Positions 44,896 to 58,957 of a stretch of 64,000 nucleotides of DNA are shown here, in pieces. The first letter of the stretch is position 1; each line of letters begins with the position of its first letter. The notes beneath the pieces were generated by a model. That model worked only from the letters and a program-made list of their open reading frames with translations, had not been told where the DNA came from and ran no database searches. A program made the position numbers and the translations under genes. The DNA comes from Ascidia mentula (taxonomy: Eukaryota; Chordata; Ascidiacea; Phlebobranchia; Ascidiidae): contig OX387199.1 in NCBI GenBank assembly GCA_947561715.1, forward strand, positions 5,027,001 through 5,091,000. Reading direction: 5' to 3'.

Positions 44896-47853
44896 CAATT
44901 GAGAATAATAATTCTGTAGTTTTACAAATTACAGCAAAATGTCGGTAATTCAAATCTAATTTGGAAAACTGAGTGGGCTTTAATTCCAGTTTCAATCTAG
45001 TTTTGCTAATTTTTCCAACGGCGTTTTTACTCGAGACGATTTTTTCACACGCGACGCAAGCGAACGTGTCAATCTTGGCGTGCAAATCGTTGCCATTTCA
45101 TTATAACGAAAAAAAATCTGACATAGCATAAAATTAACATGTTTTCATGTCGAAAAAAAATCTACTTTATATAGAAAGCCTAAGTAGTTCCTATTTTTAA
45201 TTCTAATCTGATTTAAAAACGCTAAATAAAGCTGGCTGTCCGAGTGTGATTGTGCTCCATGATTAGTTGAATGATAAAACAGCGACACTGCGCAATTGTT
45301 CGTTTAAAGTGATTGCGCAAGACTTCGGAAATAATTACAATTTGATAATTTTAGATTTGCCTGTCGGCTTTTATCTGGAATGTCAGTATATTTTCCTATT
45401 TTGCCGGTTTGGAAGATTTAGAGTAAAGAATCTTGTTGTGTTTCTTGAAATATTTTAAATTCTGTAACTTTGGCCTTTTCGGCCCAAACTGCCAACCCAG
45501 TCAGTTTGCTGCCATCTTTCCGATCCAACTGTTTGTTTCTGACAGCCGATGCATTTCATATCTAACAAACGTAGAAAGTCTGCTATTGAAGCCCATTTTA
45601 CGTTATGGGCAGTGCTGAAAGCAAGCCGTCACGGTAAGAATTGAACGGCTGGTCTGTCCCAAATATGTATAAGAAACTTAAATTTAGTATTTGTTTCTAA
45701 CTGAGTTAAGAAATCACACAAGATATTCGAAAACAAAATGGCTTATTTTTTGCTGTAAATTTATTCGTTCCGGTGAGGATTTCTTTACTTTCAGTCCTGG
45801 TTACAGGGTTATTGGCATTCAGACGTATACGAGGAACTTTTTAACTGTCACGTAAAATTGTAGGTGGAACTCAGCCTTTATGATGGAATATCTTAGTTTT
45901 AAACCAAACAATGGTTTTGCGTGGGCGCCCTGTTTATGGCCCCCTAGGAATAGAGAAAGTTGGCCCACGCAAAACCGCATAAGCCCCTGGTATCCTGCAC
46001 CGACTGCACCCCGTATCGTGGAGTCTGCGTTTGGGTAAAAATGATACTATCAGCCTCACAAAAAAATTGGCAACTATTTCCATCACGTAATGTTGACCTA
46101 TTGCGTACCGGTTGCGCCCCGTTCTAAGGACCAAAATATCCACAAGGAAATGTTAGGAGAAAACGGTTTGTGGTTTTGACGCCAAGTTGAAGTTGCGGTG
46201 ACGCTATACTTGTGTTCGCTTTGCGTTACGCATGCCCTTGTGGGATATTCGGCCTCAATGCTTTTTAAAAACGATAAATTTGACATGTTTCGTGGAAATG
46301 TGTTCGAGGATTGGAAGAAACTTTTTATAATTTGGCTTTTGATCACAGAAGCTAATTCCAAAACGTGTGGGCGACTTGCTTATAATTGAGATAAATGGTT
46401 GTACTTTCTTCATATGTACAAGAAGATTTGTGTCAAAGTTGTGCACTCCACATCAGGTTGTGTAATTTAAAATTAAGTGCATGCGAGCCTTGTTTTGGCT
46501 TAATTGTAATGTCACATATAAATAAACTGTGGATTTAGGTTTTATTAGTTGATCCACGCCTGACCAACAGATGTTTTAGTGAAGTGGTGTATTCGTCACA
46601 ACATAACAACTGATAAAGGTTCCTCCGCAAGACTTGGAATCCTTAGAATAGACCACAAATTAGGTATTTAGCCTTCCATCAGACAACCTCATGGCTATAC
46701 CAATCCCCTTGCTATCTGAAAATTGCAGTAATACGGTCGTTTAGAGTTTAAATTCGATACCCCGCTGCCCTTGATGGCCTCTGCGTCATAAAGAGACTGG
46801 ACTCAGAGGAGACAGCCAGAGTGTGCAGGAACCAATTTGTCAGTTTAGTCTGACTTGTGAAATGAAATTGTATGATAATTTTCGTATTGTTTTACACGAG
46901 CAACTGGGGCTTGAAACATCGTCAACATCTGCGGCGCCTTAACTAAAGCACGCTTCAATCTTATCACTGGTCGCGGCGGATTTTTGCCCTTGTTCGAGCG
47001 ATGTTAAGATTAAAATCGCATATTTTGTGGATTTAATACTTGCAACTTGATACGATGCCATACTGGATAGACTTTGTTCCTTTCGAACGTTGCCAGCTCT
47101 CATGGGATTTAAACGCTGATTGTTACGATAAAATTGAGTTCGTGTGGTTTTTGCGGGTAGATTTATCGGAAAACAGCAGATTTTGTGCCCTAATTTTCTG
47201 TGAGAAATTTGTTTTTGTCTCGTTACCAACTTCCAGGCTTACTTGTTTCAGGTTTTCGTATCACTGCTAATTTCAGTTACAAAAACGACAAAATGTCATT
47301 GAAACATTTCATGAGGTATAGCCATCATTGTTTATTTCTGGAAATGTGTACATATTTTTACGGGCAGTGTCTCAGAAACGAAAAATGTGCTGATCTTGGA
47401 CTTACGTGCTTACCATCCTGACAAAATTTAGACAACTTTTTTAAAATAATTGAAGTGATTTTAGCATCAAAAAGTAGCGTGCTGATTTTTAGGTTTCTGT
47501 TTGTAGTAGATTAAACAGATGCCAGAAATCATGTAGTTCCAATTCCGCACTTGAAGTTTTGTGTTAATCGTGGAGAGGGTTGTCAAAAAACTATGCTTGT
47601 TCCCAAGAAACGCCCTTGTATTTAAGAGCGGCGTCTCAGAAACCCGGAATGTTTGTTTCTAGGAAATGTTCTTGTTTTCGATTTTCTTGTTTTGTCACCT
47701 AAACCTGCTTATTTGCATCGAACGCTGGTTTTGGGCGTAATTTTGTAACATGTTTTCGGCGCCCACGTCGGTAAACGAACCGTGTCTAAAACAGATCATC
47801 ATCCTGACGTATTTAATAATAGCCAGTAAAATCAGACGTATTAAAAATAGCCG
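44896..47853. other. Gene-free stretch
   Basis: No supported exon. Contains one 13-bp inverted repeat (45913-45976). The frame at 46198-46389 is short and has no splice context. Confidence 0.4.
45913..45976. repeat. 13-bp perfect inverted repeat
   Basis: GGTTTTGCGTGGG at 45913-45925 and its exact complement at 45964-45976, with 38 bp between. Confidence 0.75.
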
Positions 47854-47993
47854 GTGTATAATCAGAGTTTCCACCGCACCAACGGAACAACTTGACTGAA
47901 ATAAATCACAATTTATATCTACACAGCGCAATTAAAAAAAGCAGCGCGCTAATTTCTTTGTCCGTTGGTCCGGTGGAAACTCTGATCATACAC
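47854..47993. repeat. 33-bp imperfect inverted repeat (foldback/MITE-like)
   Basis: Left arm 47854-47886 (GTGTATAATCAGAGTTTCC...) and right arm 47961-47993 pair with only a few mismatches around a 74-nt AT-rich middle. No protein frame. Confidence 0.8.
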
Positions 47994-48909
47994 CACGTTT
48001 TAAAGCCAAGCGCAAATATGGTATTGTCAAAAGATGCGCACCCTTTAATTGGAACCCTTTGATGCTTGGCGGTCAAGTCCCATAATTTTACAACATAATG
48101 CCTATAGTTTCGCAACATTAGCTCCAATATTTTGGTTACATTGTGTGAGATCTCGGAGGCCTTTTACCCAAAGGGTAAGACACGAAAAGCTAAATCACCG
48201 CAAAATGCTGTTGGCAAAATAGCGCAGAACGGCAATCATCTATTTATAAAATGTCCCAGATTCCCGCGTGGATTTCAAACATGAGCCTGCGAGTCGTTAG
48301 AGTTCAGAACAACCGGCTCAAACCTCTCGTTTCCCAAATGGTCCTCATGGGTATATTGCCCACGAGATATTGAAATCCATTTTTCGCGGTGCGGTTTTTG
48401 TTGTCTCCCGTAGCGACTCTTAAGTCAACATGAATGGTAACTTTTTGTAATTGTGAGAGAGTGCTTGTTCATTTGTTCAAAGGTCTTTCTAGTTGTGAGC
48501 AGATTACAAAAGCCGGAAGCAAGAAAGTGACGAACGAGCTCTGTATTGTTGCTGCTGCTGGACAGTTGAGAAGATTTGATTTGTAGCATACAAATATTCA
48601 GACAGATGTTTATTCACTGCGAAAAGGAATAGTGGACACGTTTTTTTCTATAATGTGTTCCTGTTTTCATTAATTTTGCGGCTAAATAAAGACTATTTTA
48701 AGGCAGAGCCCAAAATTAGGACTTTCATATGCGTTTGTTGACCCACTTTAGTCTACAGGCGTTTTGCAGTCGATTACCTTTGGAGATTCCGTTTCTTCCT
48801 ATACTGTTTGTTGTTTTCAAGCTTTTAAGTTAAACGTATTTTCTGTCCCATTTGTTTAGTGCGGACTTAAACGTAATAGATGAATTTATATTCAGCGCTT
48901 GACACACTT

Positions 48910-49340
48910 TCTGTAGCAACCCGCCTCGCGATCTACAAGATCTTATTAAATCGCGTCGCGACGACGAAAAACCATTCGGTCGCTAACACAATAACCTGAC
49001 ATTAAATCGAATTATTCGCATCGGGCGGGGTCGCCTCTTCACGCCTGTCGTCGAACGATCGCTTCTCCGCCTGCACGAGAGCAACGCCTCACACAATTCG
49101 ACTTCGGGTCGTAAACCACGGCGACGACCCGTAATTGAAAGCACTCTTTCACGCGCTGCTAGACGGGTATTAATTCTGCTTGGAGGGCGAATTCACACGA
49201 GCGATCCGCGGTTCACTTGTTTATTGCGCTCTCCAACCAGGGGTATGCGGATGTCATTCGCGGGCGGATTGGCGAGGGACGACAGGGCGGAAAGGTTGCG
49301 CGCTTTTCACGCTTCAGTGGAAGTTCACTGGTTCGCTTGT
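48910..49340. other. CpG-rich patch inside the gene-free region
   Basis: Dense in CG, unlike its surroundings (e.g. TCGCGTCGCGACGACG near 48953). Includes a hairpin CGGGTCGT/ACGACCCG (49105-49131). Could be an unmethylated promoter or regulatory element. No exon was recognised; the frame opening at 49180 has no support. Confidence 0.45.
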
Positions 49341-52300
49341 CAGTATAGTTTCCAGGTATGCGGAGGCGGCATTAACAAAAGAGGTTTTGTGCATTTGCCG
49401 TAAAAATATCGTTTCGTCGCCAGGTTTTTTGTGTTACGTTCTTGTCAAAAATGGAAGCACTTTTTTTGTTATATTTAGCCAACAAGTTAGAAAACAACAA
49501 TCTGTTTTGTAGCAAATTCAATATTTCCGCCCAGAGGTTACGTAAGGCGACCACCGTTCAGGGTTGTGACCATGCAAACATGGCAAACATAGAGTAGCTA
49601 GGTTTCAAGTTGTGCGCTGTGACTCCGTGAAGCTACCAAACAACCCAATATTTGCTTTGGTTTATCCGAAGTGGCGAAGGGTCAGTGTCCGATTTCTGGA
49701 GAGCAGGTGTTTGTTTCGATGCTGAAATGTGCAGCTTGCAGTGGATTGGGTTATCTTGGACAATTGCCTAATTTCCTGCATTGTGCGTGTTAAGATTCTT
49801 GGATAAAGCTATGCTAACGTTTGTGAGAGGAGCGTTGTCAATTCAAGTGTGTTTTTACTTTCATGTAAAAATGCGTTTCGTTACATGTAGATGTACGTGG
49901 TTTGGCAATAAGGAAAATTATGTTTTGCTTTATACTTTGATTTTGTTAAACCTGACCTACAGGTTACAAAACATTGTGAGCCAAGCATTTTGAAACTACA
50001 TACTTCCAACATCATTGTCGTAAGGCCGCTAGCTGCATGTCAAAACGTTTGGGATTTGAAACATATTTGCTGCGAGCGTGATACGCTGTAGACACGCCTC
50101 AATTGAGCGAGACCACTCTTACACCGAAATCCAACCACCCCAGACATCACTGTGGTTGTTTTTGGTGTAGGTAAGTGGGGTCTCCCAAAGCATTCGTGAC
50201 GACAACTTTACTTGGAAACGTGTAAGCGAAGATTAGACTTTTTGTTGTGATTGTCAAACAACAACCAGCAGAGTTTTTTTGACAACTTTGCAGTGTTTTA
50301 TTTGCACCAATATATAAACAAGAGGCAACATATATTGCTAGTTCGATCTATCAAGATTTGCAATCAACAGCAGCTGGTTTGCCAGTTAAGAAAATAGCGT
50401 GCAGGGCTTTTGAAGGAATAATTTCTATATTGCTCTAGGGCCGGATTTATAATCAAGTATGGTTTTACCAATCCCTCGTAAATTGTCGTTGCATTTTGTT
50501 TTGATCTTTTTGACTGACGACGATAAAAAATAAAATGAATTGAATTTAAAGTCACATTGCTCTTGAAAATAAATTCATGATTGTGTATCAACAGTGCGTA
50601 CAGGCCTTGACGTTATGGAGTGTGTCTTTAGGTTCATTGCTGCTTGCAGAATGCATGCAAAACGGCCTATGTCCCATTTTTGCAAACGAAACCACCGGCA
50701 ATTTAAGTTGACATGTGCCTACGTTGTCTAAAGCATACGTTGAATTGATGCATGGCGTCAGAGCGCTATTGAGGTTGTCATCGTTGGTGATTGCCATGTC
50801 GGCCACCCACGTATAATGCAGGATCTTTGCAATGACTGTTTGCTGTAAATTGATGCTTGCATTGTTATTGTTGAATTGTTATTTGTCATGAGCAAAAGAC
50901 TATTGGACAAAAGCTACGGTTTACTATTGTATGTAACCTTTGTTGCGCAACGACATGCGGCCCAAAATAAGGCTCCGCGGGGATGCAGTATTCGCCTAAT
51001 AGCCGTCCATCAAGATCCATACACTCCCGCTTGTCGATGAATGGCGGGCGCCTTCAACCGTGGTTTCCGAAATCCTATCTCCCCGTGTGCAACCATGGCT
51101 CGGTTGCGTCTTACAACCCTTCAAATTTACCGAATTTCGGCGACAGATTTGTGCACCAAACAATACAATTTGACATGAGAGCGATTTTGATGGAATTTAT
51201 GGCCGTCTCTTTTAACAGAAATTCGCGCACGCTGAGACGAGACGTCGGTTTTCTGGTTCCCTCGTTTGTTGAACAAATATTGAATATATTTGACAACGCT
51301 TTAAACTCCCGTTAAGGATATGTATGTAACTAACGACCCAGAGTCGCATGTTGAGCTAATGTGTTTGAAGCTAGGCGAGAGTGCGGCAGATGCGAAACCC
51401 ACGAAATCAAACGTGTATTGTCACGTTGGTACTACGTCACGCGATTTTCAAATCAACCCAATCAACACATAACCTCGTTATATTGGGTAAATCGATTATT
51501 GCACTGTCAATACTCACCTTATGTCGCAGTGAATTCAGGTTAATTATTGATCCCCGATTGTATTGCAGTTGTCGTTTTTTCGAAGCCGTGTATCTGCCAT
51601 GTCAAATTATGTATGTTTCATTATGGGAAAGGAAGGTGATTTGTAGTTAGTTTGTGCAATTTCATCTCTCTTTAGTCGATTATTCTTGTGACAACAGCAT
51701 AGGGAATTAATGCTTTAACCGCCACAGACCATAGTGAATTTATTACACAATAAAGCTGTACTAATCTAATTGGTTGCATTTTGTGTTATAGACTGGGTAA
51801 CTATAAGCCTAGACCAAAAAATAACCACGCAGCTTTTTGATGGCGAAGTAGTTGAAGATTTTGTTTGCCAACGTGAATGCCCAAGTACACAATTTGCCAG
51901 GCAACAAAAATCTTCATTTGATCCAAATAAGCACCTTTAAATAAAAAACTTAGTTCGCCAATCGAAAACAGATCGCGTTTTTGAAACTATGTGCGGTATA
52001 GCAACCCCTAGGTTTTATTGGCGTGCTACACATTCCAACGGCTCTCAACCAACGTTTACGCCACGAAGTTGCATCAGGGACGGAACATAATCCCATGGGC
52101 CTAAACGACAATCCAGGCTCAGTTGACCGCGCATAAACTTTAACGCAAGATTATCTTGGCAGATTCCGTTGCTTTGCTGCAACTGGTGGCTCTGACGGCG
52201 AGGTAGTTGCCAAGCCTCAACGTAAACGAATATTAATGCGTCTTGTTTTTATCTTATACTGTGTTTTTTTGTTCTTATTTAGTTGCAACCTTTTTTATGG

Positions 52301-55300
52301 CAACAGCGTGATACCTGTTGTTCAACATCGTTGATATTTAGGAACAAAAGTTACGATTTTGTAAATCTTTGAGCCAAACAATATAGCTCATATAAATGCT
52401 CTAAAATTCCAGTTGGCAAACGTTTCGATGTCGATTTATACAGGCTGCATTGCTTGTCTAAAGTTGTTGATGTTGTTTTTCTATGTAAAATTTGCACCCC
52501 AAACAACGAAAAATGACGTCTAGAAACCGGAGCGGTGACTTGGCGATGCGTGGGCTCAGTTTTGAAAGTGGAATGTCAGTGTTTGCAACCGAATTTCACA
52601 GAAAAACGCATTTTTGATTAACCACAATCACGTACGTTTGGGAACAGTGAAATTTACCGGGGCTGCATTCTTATAAACTGACAGACTTTGTGTTGGAATT
52701 GAAAATGCAATGTGAAACTAACTGGGAGATGCATTCTTTCTAAGCTTTGTCAACAAAGAGAATGTTTACTTAAAAACAAGTGGTCGAGGTCCCATAGTTC
52801 TAATCCGCTGTCGTGCTATCGTAGTATGATGAAGTTACTGTAGGCACTTAGTGTTGAAATGTAAAATGTTGGGTGAGTGTTGAGGCGCAACGTTGCCTGT
52901 CACAATGCACCTAAGACTCTTGCCGTTTCTCATTGGATTTCGATTATGTTTTGCACAAGTTACATAAAGTGCATTCCCGTAGATCAATCGGGGATTATAG
53001 GCACCACAGATGATAGGGCATGGCTTCGTTACCTGGGAATCAACGTGTTTCGTTCGTGGCCACCTCGAGCACACACATAGCGTAAATAGCGCTGTGTCTT
53101 GAACTTTGCCAATCCCCACGAGATTAAAACCAGGTTGCGAAAGGTTGTTTGCTGTGCGTAGAAGCATGACGGGCATATTGTCACGCATGATCGGTTTTGT
53201 TTGCACCGTATTGTCACGCTTGTTACATCTGTGGAGGCTGTTATTGCAGCAGTTCATCTTCTCGGTGAAAGTGCGCGAAAGATCGACGTGTATAGAGGCA
53301 TTGGTTCGAATTTGAAAGCAAAAAACTTTCATAAAATGCAAGGCCAACGACCTTTACGTTCGAGATGAACGTGTTCCCAAAAAATCAGATTTAAAATGTA
53401 AATAAATGCTTCTTTCAACCAACGCAATTGAAGAAGTGAAGCCAATTAAACAATATCCAGCCAGATATTTTTTTATCGTTAAATAAGTTTATTGTGTCGT
53501 GTGCAAATGCAGATTTTTTGTTGTTTTTATCAGTTATGTTTTGTGCGATTCCCACCTTCAAATCAACAACTGAACCCTCAGAAAAACGTCCACTTTTGTT
53601 TGTTGTTCTTTAAAAGCTAAAACAAGTCGCAAAAAATCACCAAGTTTAGCATATACGAGCTTAAACATCTATCACCATGTCGCCAACACATCACGTGCGG
53701 TTGATTTACTTGCGCGTAAACTTTATTTACGAGTACAAGGGACAGTAAAAGGCGCTATACCCACCAGCAAATCCGCCGAAAGCTTGCATTAAGACCTTTT
53801 AGCTACAAACAGGATTACAGGCCTTGCATGAGGGAACGGCTACTTTACGACTGTGTCTTGACCTTGCCGCCGGGCCGCTTTAAAATGTCGCTCTTGGGCC
53901 CGTTTATCATATTGGCGAAGGCGTTCTGTCTGGCTCCGTTTGCCAGGTTTGTTGTTGTGTTTGGGGCTTGACGTAAACATACGTATGGTTACAGTTTGAT
54001 CGATTTGAAGGCAATTTTGCTGCTAGTAGTAGATGTGCGTGTGCCCGTTCTGGAAGATTGGTTGCGCTTAGTGAGAATTTTGCATCGCAGTTTCAAATTT
54101 GCTCAAGAAAAACTGTTTACATATTTTTTCCATGCTGAATTGCATGTCAGTCAGTTAACGCAGGCAGAATGTGCAGCTTGTGTCCAAGTACAGAACAGAT
54201 GTAACATTAAGTATAATTGCAGACCACGTTAGCAAATGTTTGGGGGAAAGGGACATAGATTTTTGGAGTAAACGTTGTCTCGATTACAAAACAATAATGA
54301 TATCACAGACCGTCTTGTTGCGTCATATAAGTGGAGACATAGTTTCAGTGGGTTTGTTGCTCAATTTACTTTTCTCACATTTTGATGCGTTGTTACAATG
54401 TTAGCTACGTAAGTTGCGAGGCGTTTTGCCGAATAAACCAATACGTGTTTAAGCAGTTTGATCTAATTGCCGCTATGTTTAGCGCCAAATTCAACTTATA
54501 TCTGGGTCCAGATTCTGAACGAAATATATGCAAAAAAACGGCGAATACTTATAGTATTTTGGTGCAGTTAGTCAGTTAATAGTTGCATTGATGAAGAATA
54601 CAGTTGTGTTTAAAATGCGTGTTCACCATTTTGGCTATCTTATTCAAAGTAACAGCCAACTATTTGCAGAACTCAAATCGCTTTCGCCAAATCACTTTCC
54701 CACATTAGCAGGTGCACAGAGCGATCGCCCAGTCCTGAATTAGGCACCAATTCAAAGGGCACACCGAACACTTCATCCCGAAACTAAAGGTATGTTTCAT
54801 ACAAAATGCCGAACCCGAAGTTCGCGTGGCAATTGCCGGAAACGTGCAGACCGATTGGTCGAGTAATCCGGACCTTTGTGGACGCCCTACGTCATTTGCT
54901 TGCGTAAGCAGTCAGAAACGGGCATGCGATTTGACCTATGGTTGCGTACAGTTGGTTGGGGTTGCTCAAATTTGAGGCGTATCGTGGCTTTTAGATCGTT
55001 GTTACGATATTGTAGCTCATTTTTTTGGCTTGAGGCTGCGGTCAACAGAAAGGTTATGTGCTCACATTGAAAGTTGGTATTTTTGACCTTTTATAATACG
55101 TCGCGTGTAAAGTTATTTGGCGCGAACAATTGTGACTGCGAAGTTAATTTTGATGTTGAAGCTGGCTATTTCGTTAAACTTTAAAATATGCGTTTAATTT
55201 TTTGTGAGTTTTTAGTATTATACGTATAGGTTTGCAGTTATTTAAAGGGACCGCTGCAGTTGTAGCTTGATTGGACCAAGCCGACCGACCATGTATTTTT

Positions 55301-58030
55301 CCAACTTGTCGGGTGTGCGGCCGCAACCAATCAATCCTACGTGGTTTGAAATGTCACCTTGGCATTTACTCGTAAAATGAGGCACAGTGAAAAGGCAGCC
55401 TTGAAATTTTGTTCTGCGATTTCTGTTTAGTTTCCATTGACTACACAGCCGCTCTTTGTGTTTGTAATATCAATATTTCTGAACCTTTTCAGCCAAATCG
55501 GTTCGTCCAGTTCAAGATCATTGTGTTGTTGCGAGCGCGGCGTTCAGAGAACGGTAGTTATTACTCCGATAACATCTCTGTTATGGACGTTTTAGATGGA
55601 GGTTTGTGGCACCGGATTAACTGAAAGCTTTGTTACCGACAAAAGCTTGGTAACATATTTGTTGGAAGATACATTTTAAAAAAGTGATTCTGATGATATT
55701 TTCAAGTAGGCGAAATACCAAACGAAGACCTTGTATAAGACAAAACGACTTTGAAACAAACTCTGCTTTGAAGGAGTACTGACGATGCCCAGTTGTGGAC
55801 AAAGTATATATATCAGAAAAAACAACATTCGACAAATGACTTTTTTCTTGTCGAAAGCTGTTTTATCACGAACTCGGTTTTTCATTTTTATTCGAAATCT
55901 TTGACCTCGGCAGAAAACAAAAGCATACCTGAGTTCACGGCCGAGGAAGTTGAGGAGCAACGACTCAATTACCGACATTGACCTTTCCGACGAAGTTAAT
56001 TACGATCTCCTAATCACCTTTTCAATCGATGACCTCTTGCTTTTGGTTTCACCTTTGAATAAGCGACGCCCTCTGTCAAGATATCAATCACGCGTTCAAA
56101 GGCTTGTAAAATTTCCCACAGTTGTCCTTGGAATATCTGCCAAGTTAATTTGGCTGCGAATCCTGATTTGTGTAGTTAAATTTGCAGCGGCTGAGCTCAG
56201 ATTCTAAAGATTGTGCTACGGATGGTCTGAGTCAGGCTGACATACGAATCAAACAAATTAGTTTCCGGTAATGCAAAAAATAAGAACTAGTCTTCTTTTC
56301 CTGCCTTTAAGAGCATGGGTTAATTAGGTTAAAATTTGACGATTTTGAAAGTTTCAGCAAGTTGAAGACCATACATTGGACCCGTTTGGGGGGAAATCGG
56401 TCGAAAACGTGTCGTATGGTTTTGCCACTTTATTTTTGAATTGTTACAGGCACTTTGTAAGCAACACTGGCGTCGTAAAAAAATTGTTTCCCGTACTTTA
56501 TTTTTGCCTCAATTGGCCAAATGGGAAGCAGCATCTTCCACTCTACGCAATGCATTCCGGAGCACTTTGCAAAATCATGAGTGGGCAAGGTTTTATCAGA
56601 GCGTGACGATAATTCCGCCACCACATATGCACGCACCTGCGCCACAGCTCATTACATGAAGTGCGGTCAAGAAGTTAGGGTCGATTGTGCTGTCAAAGTG
56701 TTATGCCCAGGTGCATGTGCATGTGCATGGCTTGTTGGTTGTCTAAGGAGGGTTGTTTCAGGACTAGTGTTTCAGTCTCTTTCCATTGCCACGCGACTAT
56801 ATCTCATTTTTTTCTTCGTGCTTTAGTGATTATGTATTCGTAGAGATATGTCAATGTAAATCAGCGGTCCAGTTTTTGCACAACAAACCACTTTAAGGTA
56901 GTTAATACTGTTCTATAATTTTTAAATTTTTTTTGAGTTGACAGAACAGGTGGTCGCAGAGTGCTAGAAACAACTGAAAATCCCAAAGGAATCTTTGTGT
57001 ACACGTGACCAGACTCATTTACGGTGTTTTCTTTTATTAATGCTGTCATATATTCAAATGCATTCTCACCGAGCAAAGTTTGTATGTTTCCGATGTTAAC
57101 AAAATGTTTGCTGGTGTTTTTAATCTACAGTTTGTCAAAAGAGGTTAAATCCAAAGTCACAACATGCGTGTCTTGGCTTCCCTGCATCCAAACGTAGTAG
57201 ATTGAGCAATTGAGAGAGAAGCGAGACACTTTTAAAGCTGCAATTTGGCAAACCCCAACTTTCCTTTGCAAAGGCGGCAATGGCCTTGAGCAAATGATTG
57301 TTTTGAGGTGACGTTGATTTCACAACTTCCCTTTGGCCTTTACTATAGTTGTTTTCCTATGGAAACGCCACTTTTGGAGTTGGCAGCGAATTGAGAACTC
57401 GGGAGGTTTGCGTGAATTGTTGGCATTATTGCGTTGTTTTGTGCTGAGAACTAGACCATTTCTCAGCTGCAAATTCAGGTCAGTGGCTTCGAAGTTTGAA
57501 ACAAGAGTCGATATTTTTGTAAACAAGGTCGCGGTTTGGTAACGGGTTAAGGCATAAATTTTTGTTTAGCGTTTTTAGCTATCCGTTGCGTACAGACGCC
57601 ATAAACCGATACAAATAAAAAATTGCGCCTGTTAATCTTGTAGTAGTTGGCGCCTGATTACGGATTACCGGGTTGGATTCGAATGATTTTTGTCACACTT
57701 AGATCTGTGGGATTCGCTTTTGGTGTAGCATGTCAAACAAGCTCATTAAAATTATTAGTTTCGTGCACTTTGTTTGACTGTGGTCCTGCAGCATGTTTAT
57801 GAATCTGCTTCTTCTGCTGAGTACCATTCAGCCTAACAAACATAAGTTTTAAAATTTTAAATATTGTCGCATGGTTTACGGTTGTTGTGTAAATTGTTGT
57901 TTTTTTCTTAAATACTCCTTCGTTCAAAGAGTTGATGATGGTTACACATATATGTTTAGTACAAGTTTTGTGTGCCGCAAAAAGTATAACGATTTAGTCG
58001 AGATACGTTCAACATGTGACAATTTCCAAA
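49341..58030. other. Gene-free stretch
   Basis: No supported exon in about 8.7 kb. Holds a miRNA-precursor-like hairpin (50109-50184) and a tiny GTGCAT tandem (56711-56728). The longest frame here (minus, 52835-53347, 170 codons) has no domain, splice or codon support. Confidence 0.4.
50109..50184 (+). ncRNA. miRNA-precursor-like hairpin (candidate)
   Basis: 76-nt imperfect foldback. GAGACC/GGTCTC close the base, TTAC/GTAA and ACC/GGT pair in the middle, and CAACCAC/GTGGTTG close a 13-nt loop (about 26 pairs). Size and bulges suit a pre-miRNA; I do not recognise a known seed. Confidence 0.3.
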
Positions 58031-58243
58031 ATAGTGATTTTACTGCGTTCTATGTTCAGATATTGTTGGCGGATTGTGTCGGGAACAAAAGTGATGAAAA
58101 CGTACAATTGCCACATTCTCTATCAAAAAAGTATTTTCATAGCGTTTGCATCAAAATCACTACGCAGATTGAACTATGAACACTTTTGTTCCCGACACAA
58201 TCCGCCAACAATATCTGAACATAGAGCGCAGTAAAATCACTAT
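58031..58243. repeat. 63-bp near-perfect inverted repeat
   Basis: Left arm 58031-58093 (ATAGTGATTTTACTGCG...) and right arm 58181-58243 differ at about one position; the middle is 87 bp. The outer ends have no clear target duplication. A MITE-like foldback or a recent inverted duplication. Confidence 0.88.
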
Positions 58244-58859
58244 CTGTAGTGGCAATTACGGTGTGGTGGTGTTTGTCTATTTTGCACCAACATGTGGCGA
58301 AAATAAGAACAGGAATTTTTCTGTCAAGCGACCCTCGAAACTATTTGCCAACTCCATACAGATTGGCCGCCCCCTGACCCAGACGTCCACGGTCCACCTA
58401 AACTGTGATCTGTTTTTGAGCTAAGGGAGGTCATCGACTGCGTTGGTCATGTGCCCGGTTCCGCTTCATTGCGCACGCACATACCCTATTTCAACAAGAA
58501 GCGAGGTCAGCAATTTTCGGTTTAATCTTCCATCACGTTGGCTAATGATGCATTGGGTGCCCTGCTCCATTTTTAAATCCGTCTTGTTCTGTTTTTTTTG
58601 TATAGACCTAGAATAGATCTGTCTTCTGAAAGAGATTGAACAAAGTTCTGAGAGAACGGATCGTTGAAATGCAGTTGTTTCACAGACGGGTTGTTTTAAA
58701 ACTGTGGAATGTTGTTTTATTGGTTTAAGTAAGGTTTATTTCTTGAACTTATTGCGGCAAACGTTTCTTAAGCACATAGAACGTACAAGTAATGGTGGCT
58801 TCAGTAGTTGGCTACGTCATTAATTGCATGTTATTGTGAAAAAGTGGTTGGCACAAAGC

Positions 58860-58957
58860 ACCTGAAAGGCCCAATATGCCATATTGTGTCAGCTTACTTT
58901 GCTGGGATTCGAACCACCAACCTTCGAAACCACAAGTTACCGGAAGGTTTTTAGCAC
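58860..58957 (-). repeat. tRNA-derived SINE fragment
   Basis: Minus strand carries GTGGTTCGAATCCCAGC, a perfect B-box, preceded by GCTAAAAACCTTCCGG. The paired tRNA stems are incomplete. Confidence 0.5.

Noticed and set aside
49180-49512. 110-codon frame in the CpG-rich patch
   Set aside because: No family resemblance and no donor at a sensible place; the GC-rich composition alone makes open frames likely.
52835-53347. 170-codon reading frame, minus strand
   Set aside because: No recognisable domain, no splice context, and composition like the surrounding non-coding DNA. Length alone is plausible by chance in 64 kb.
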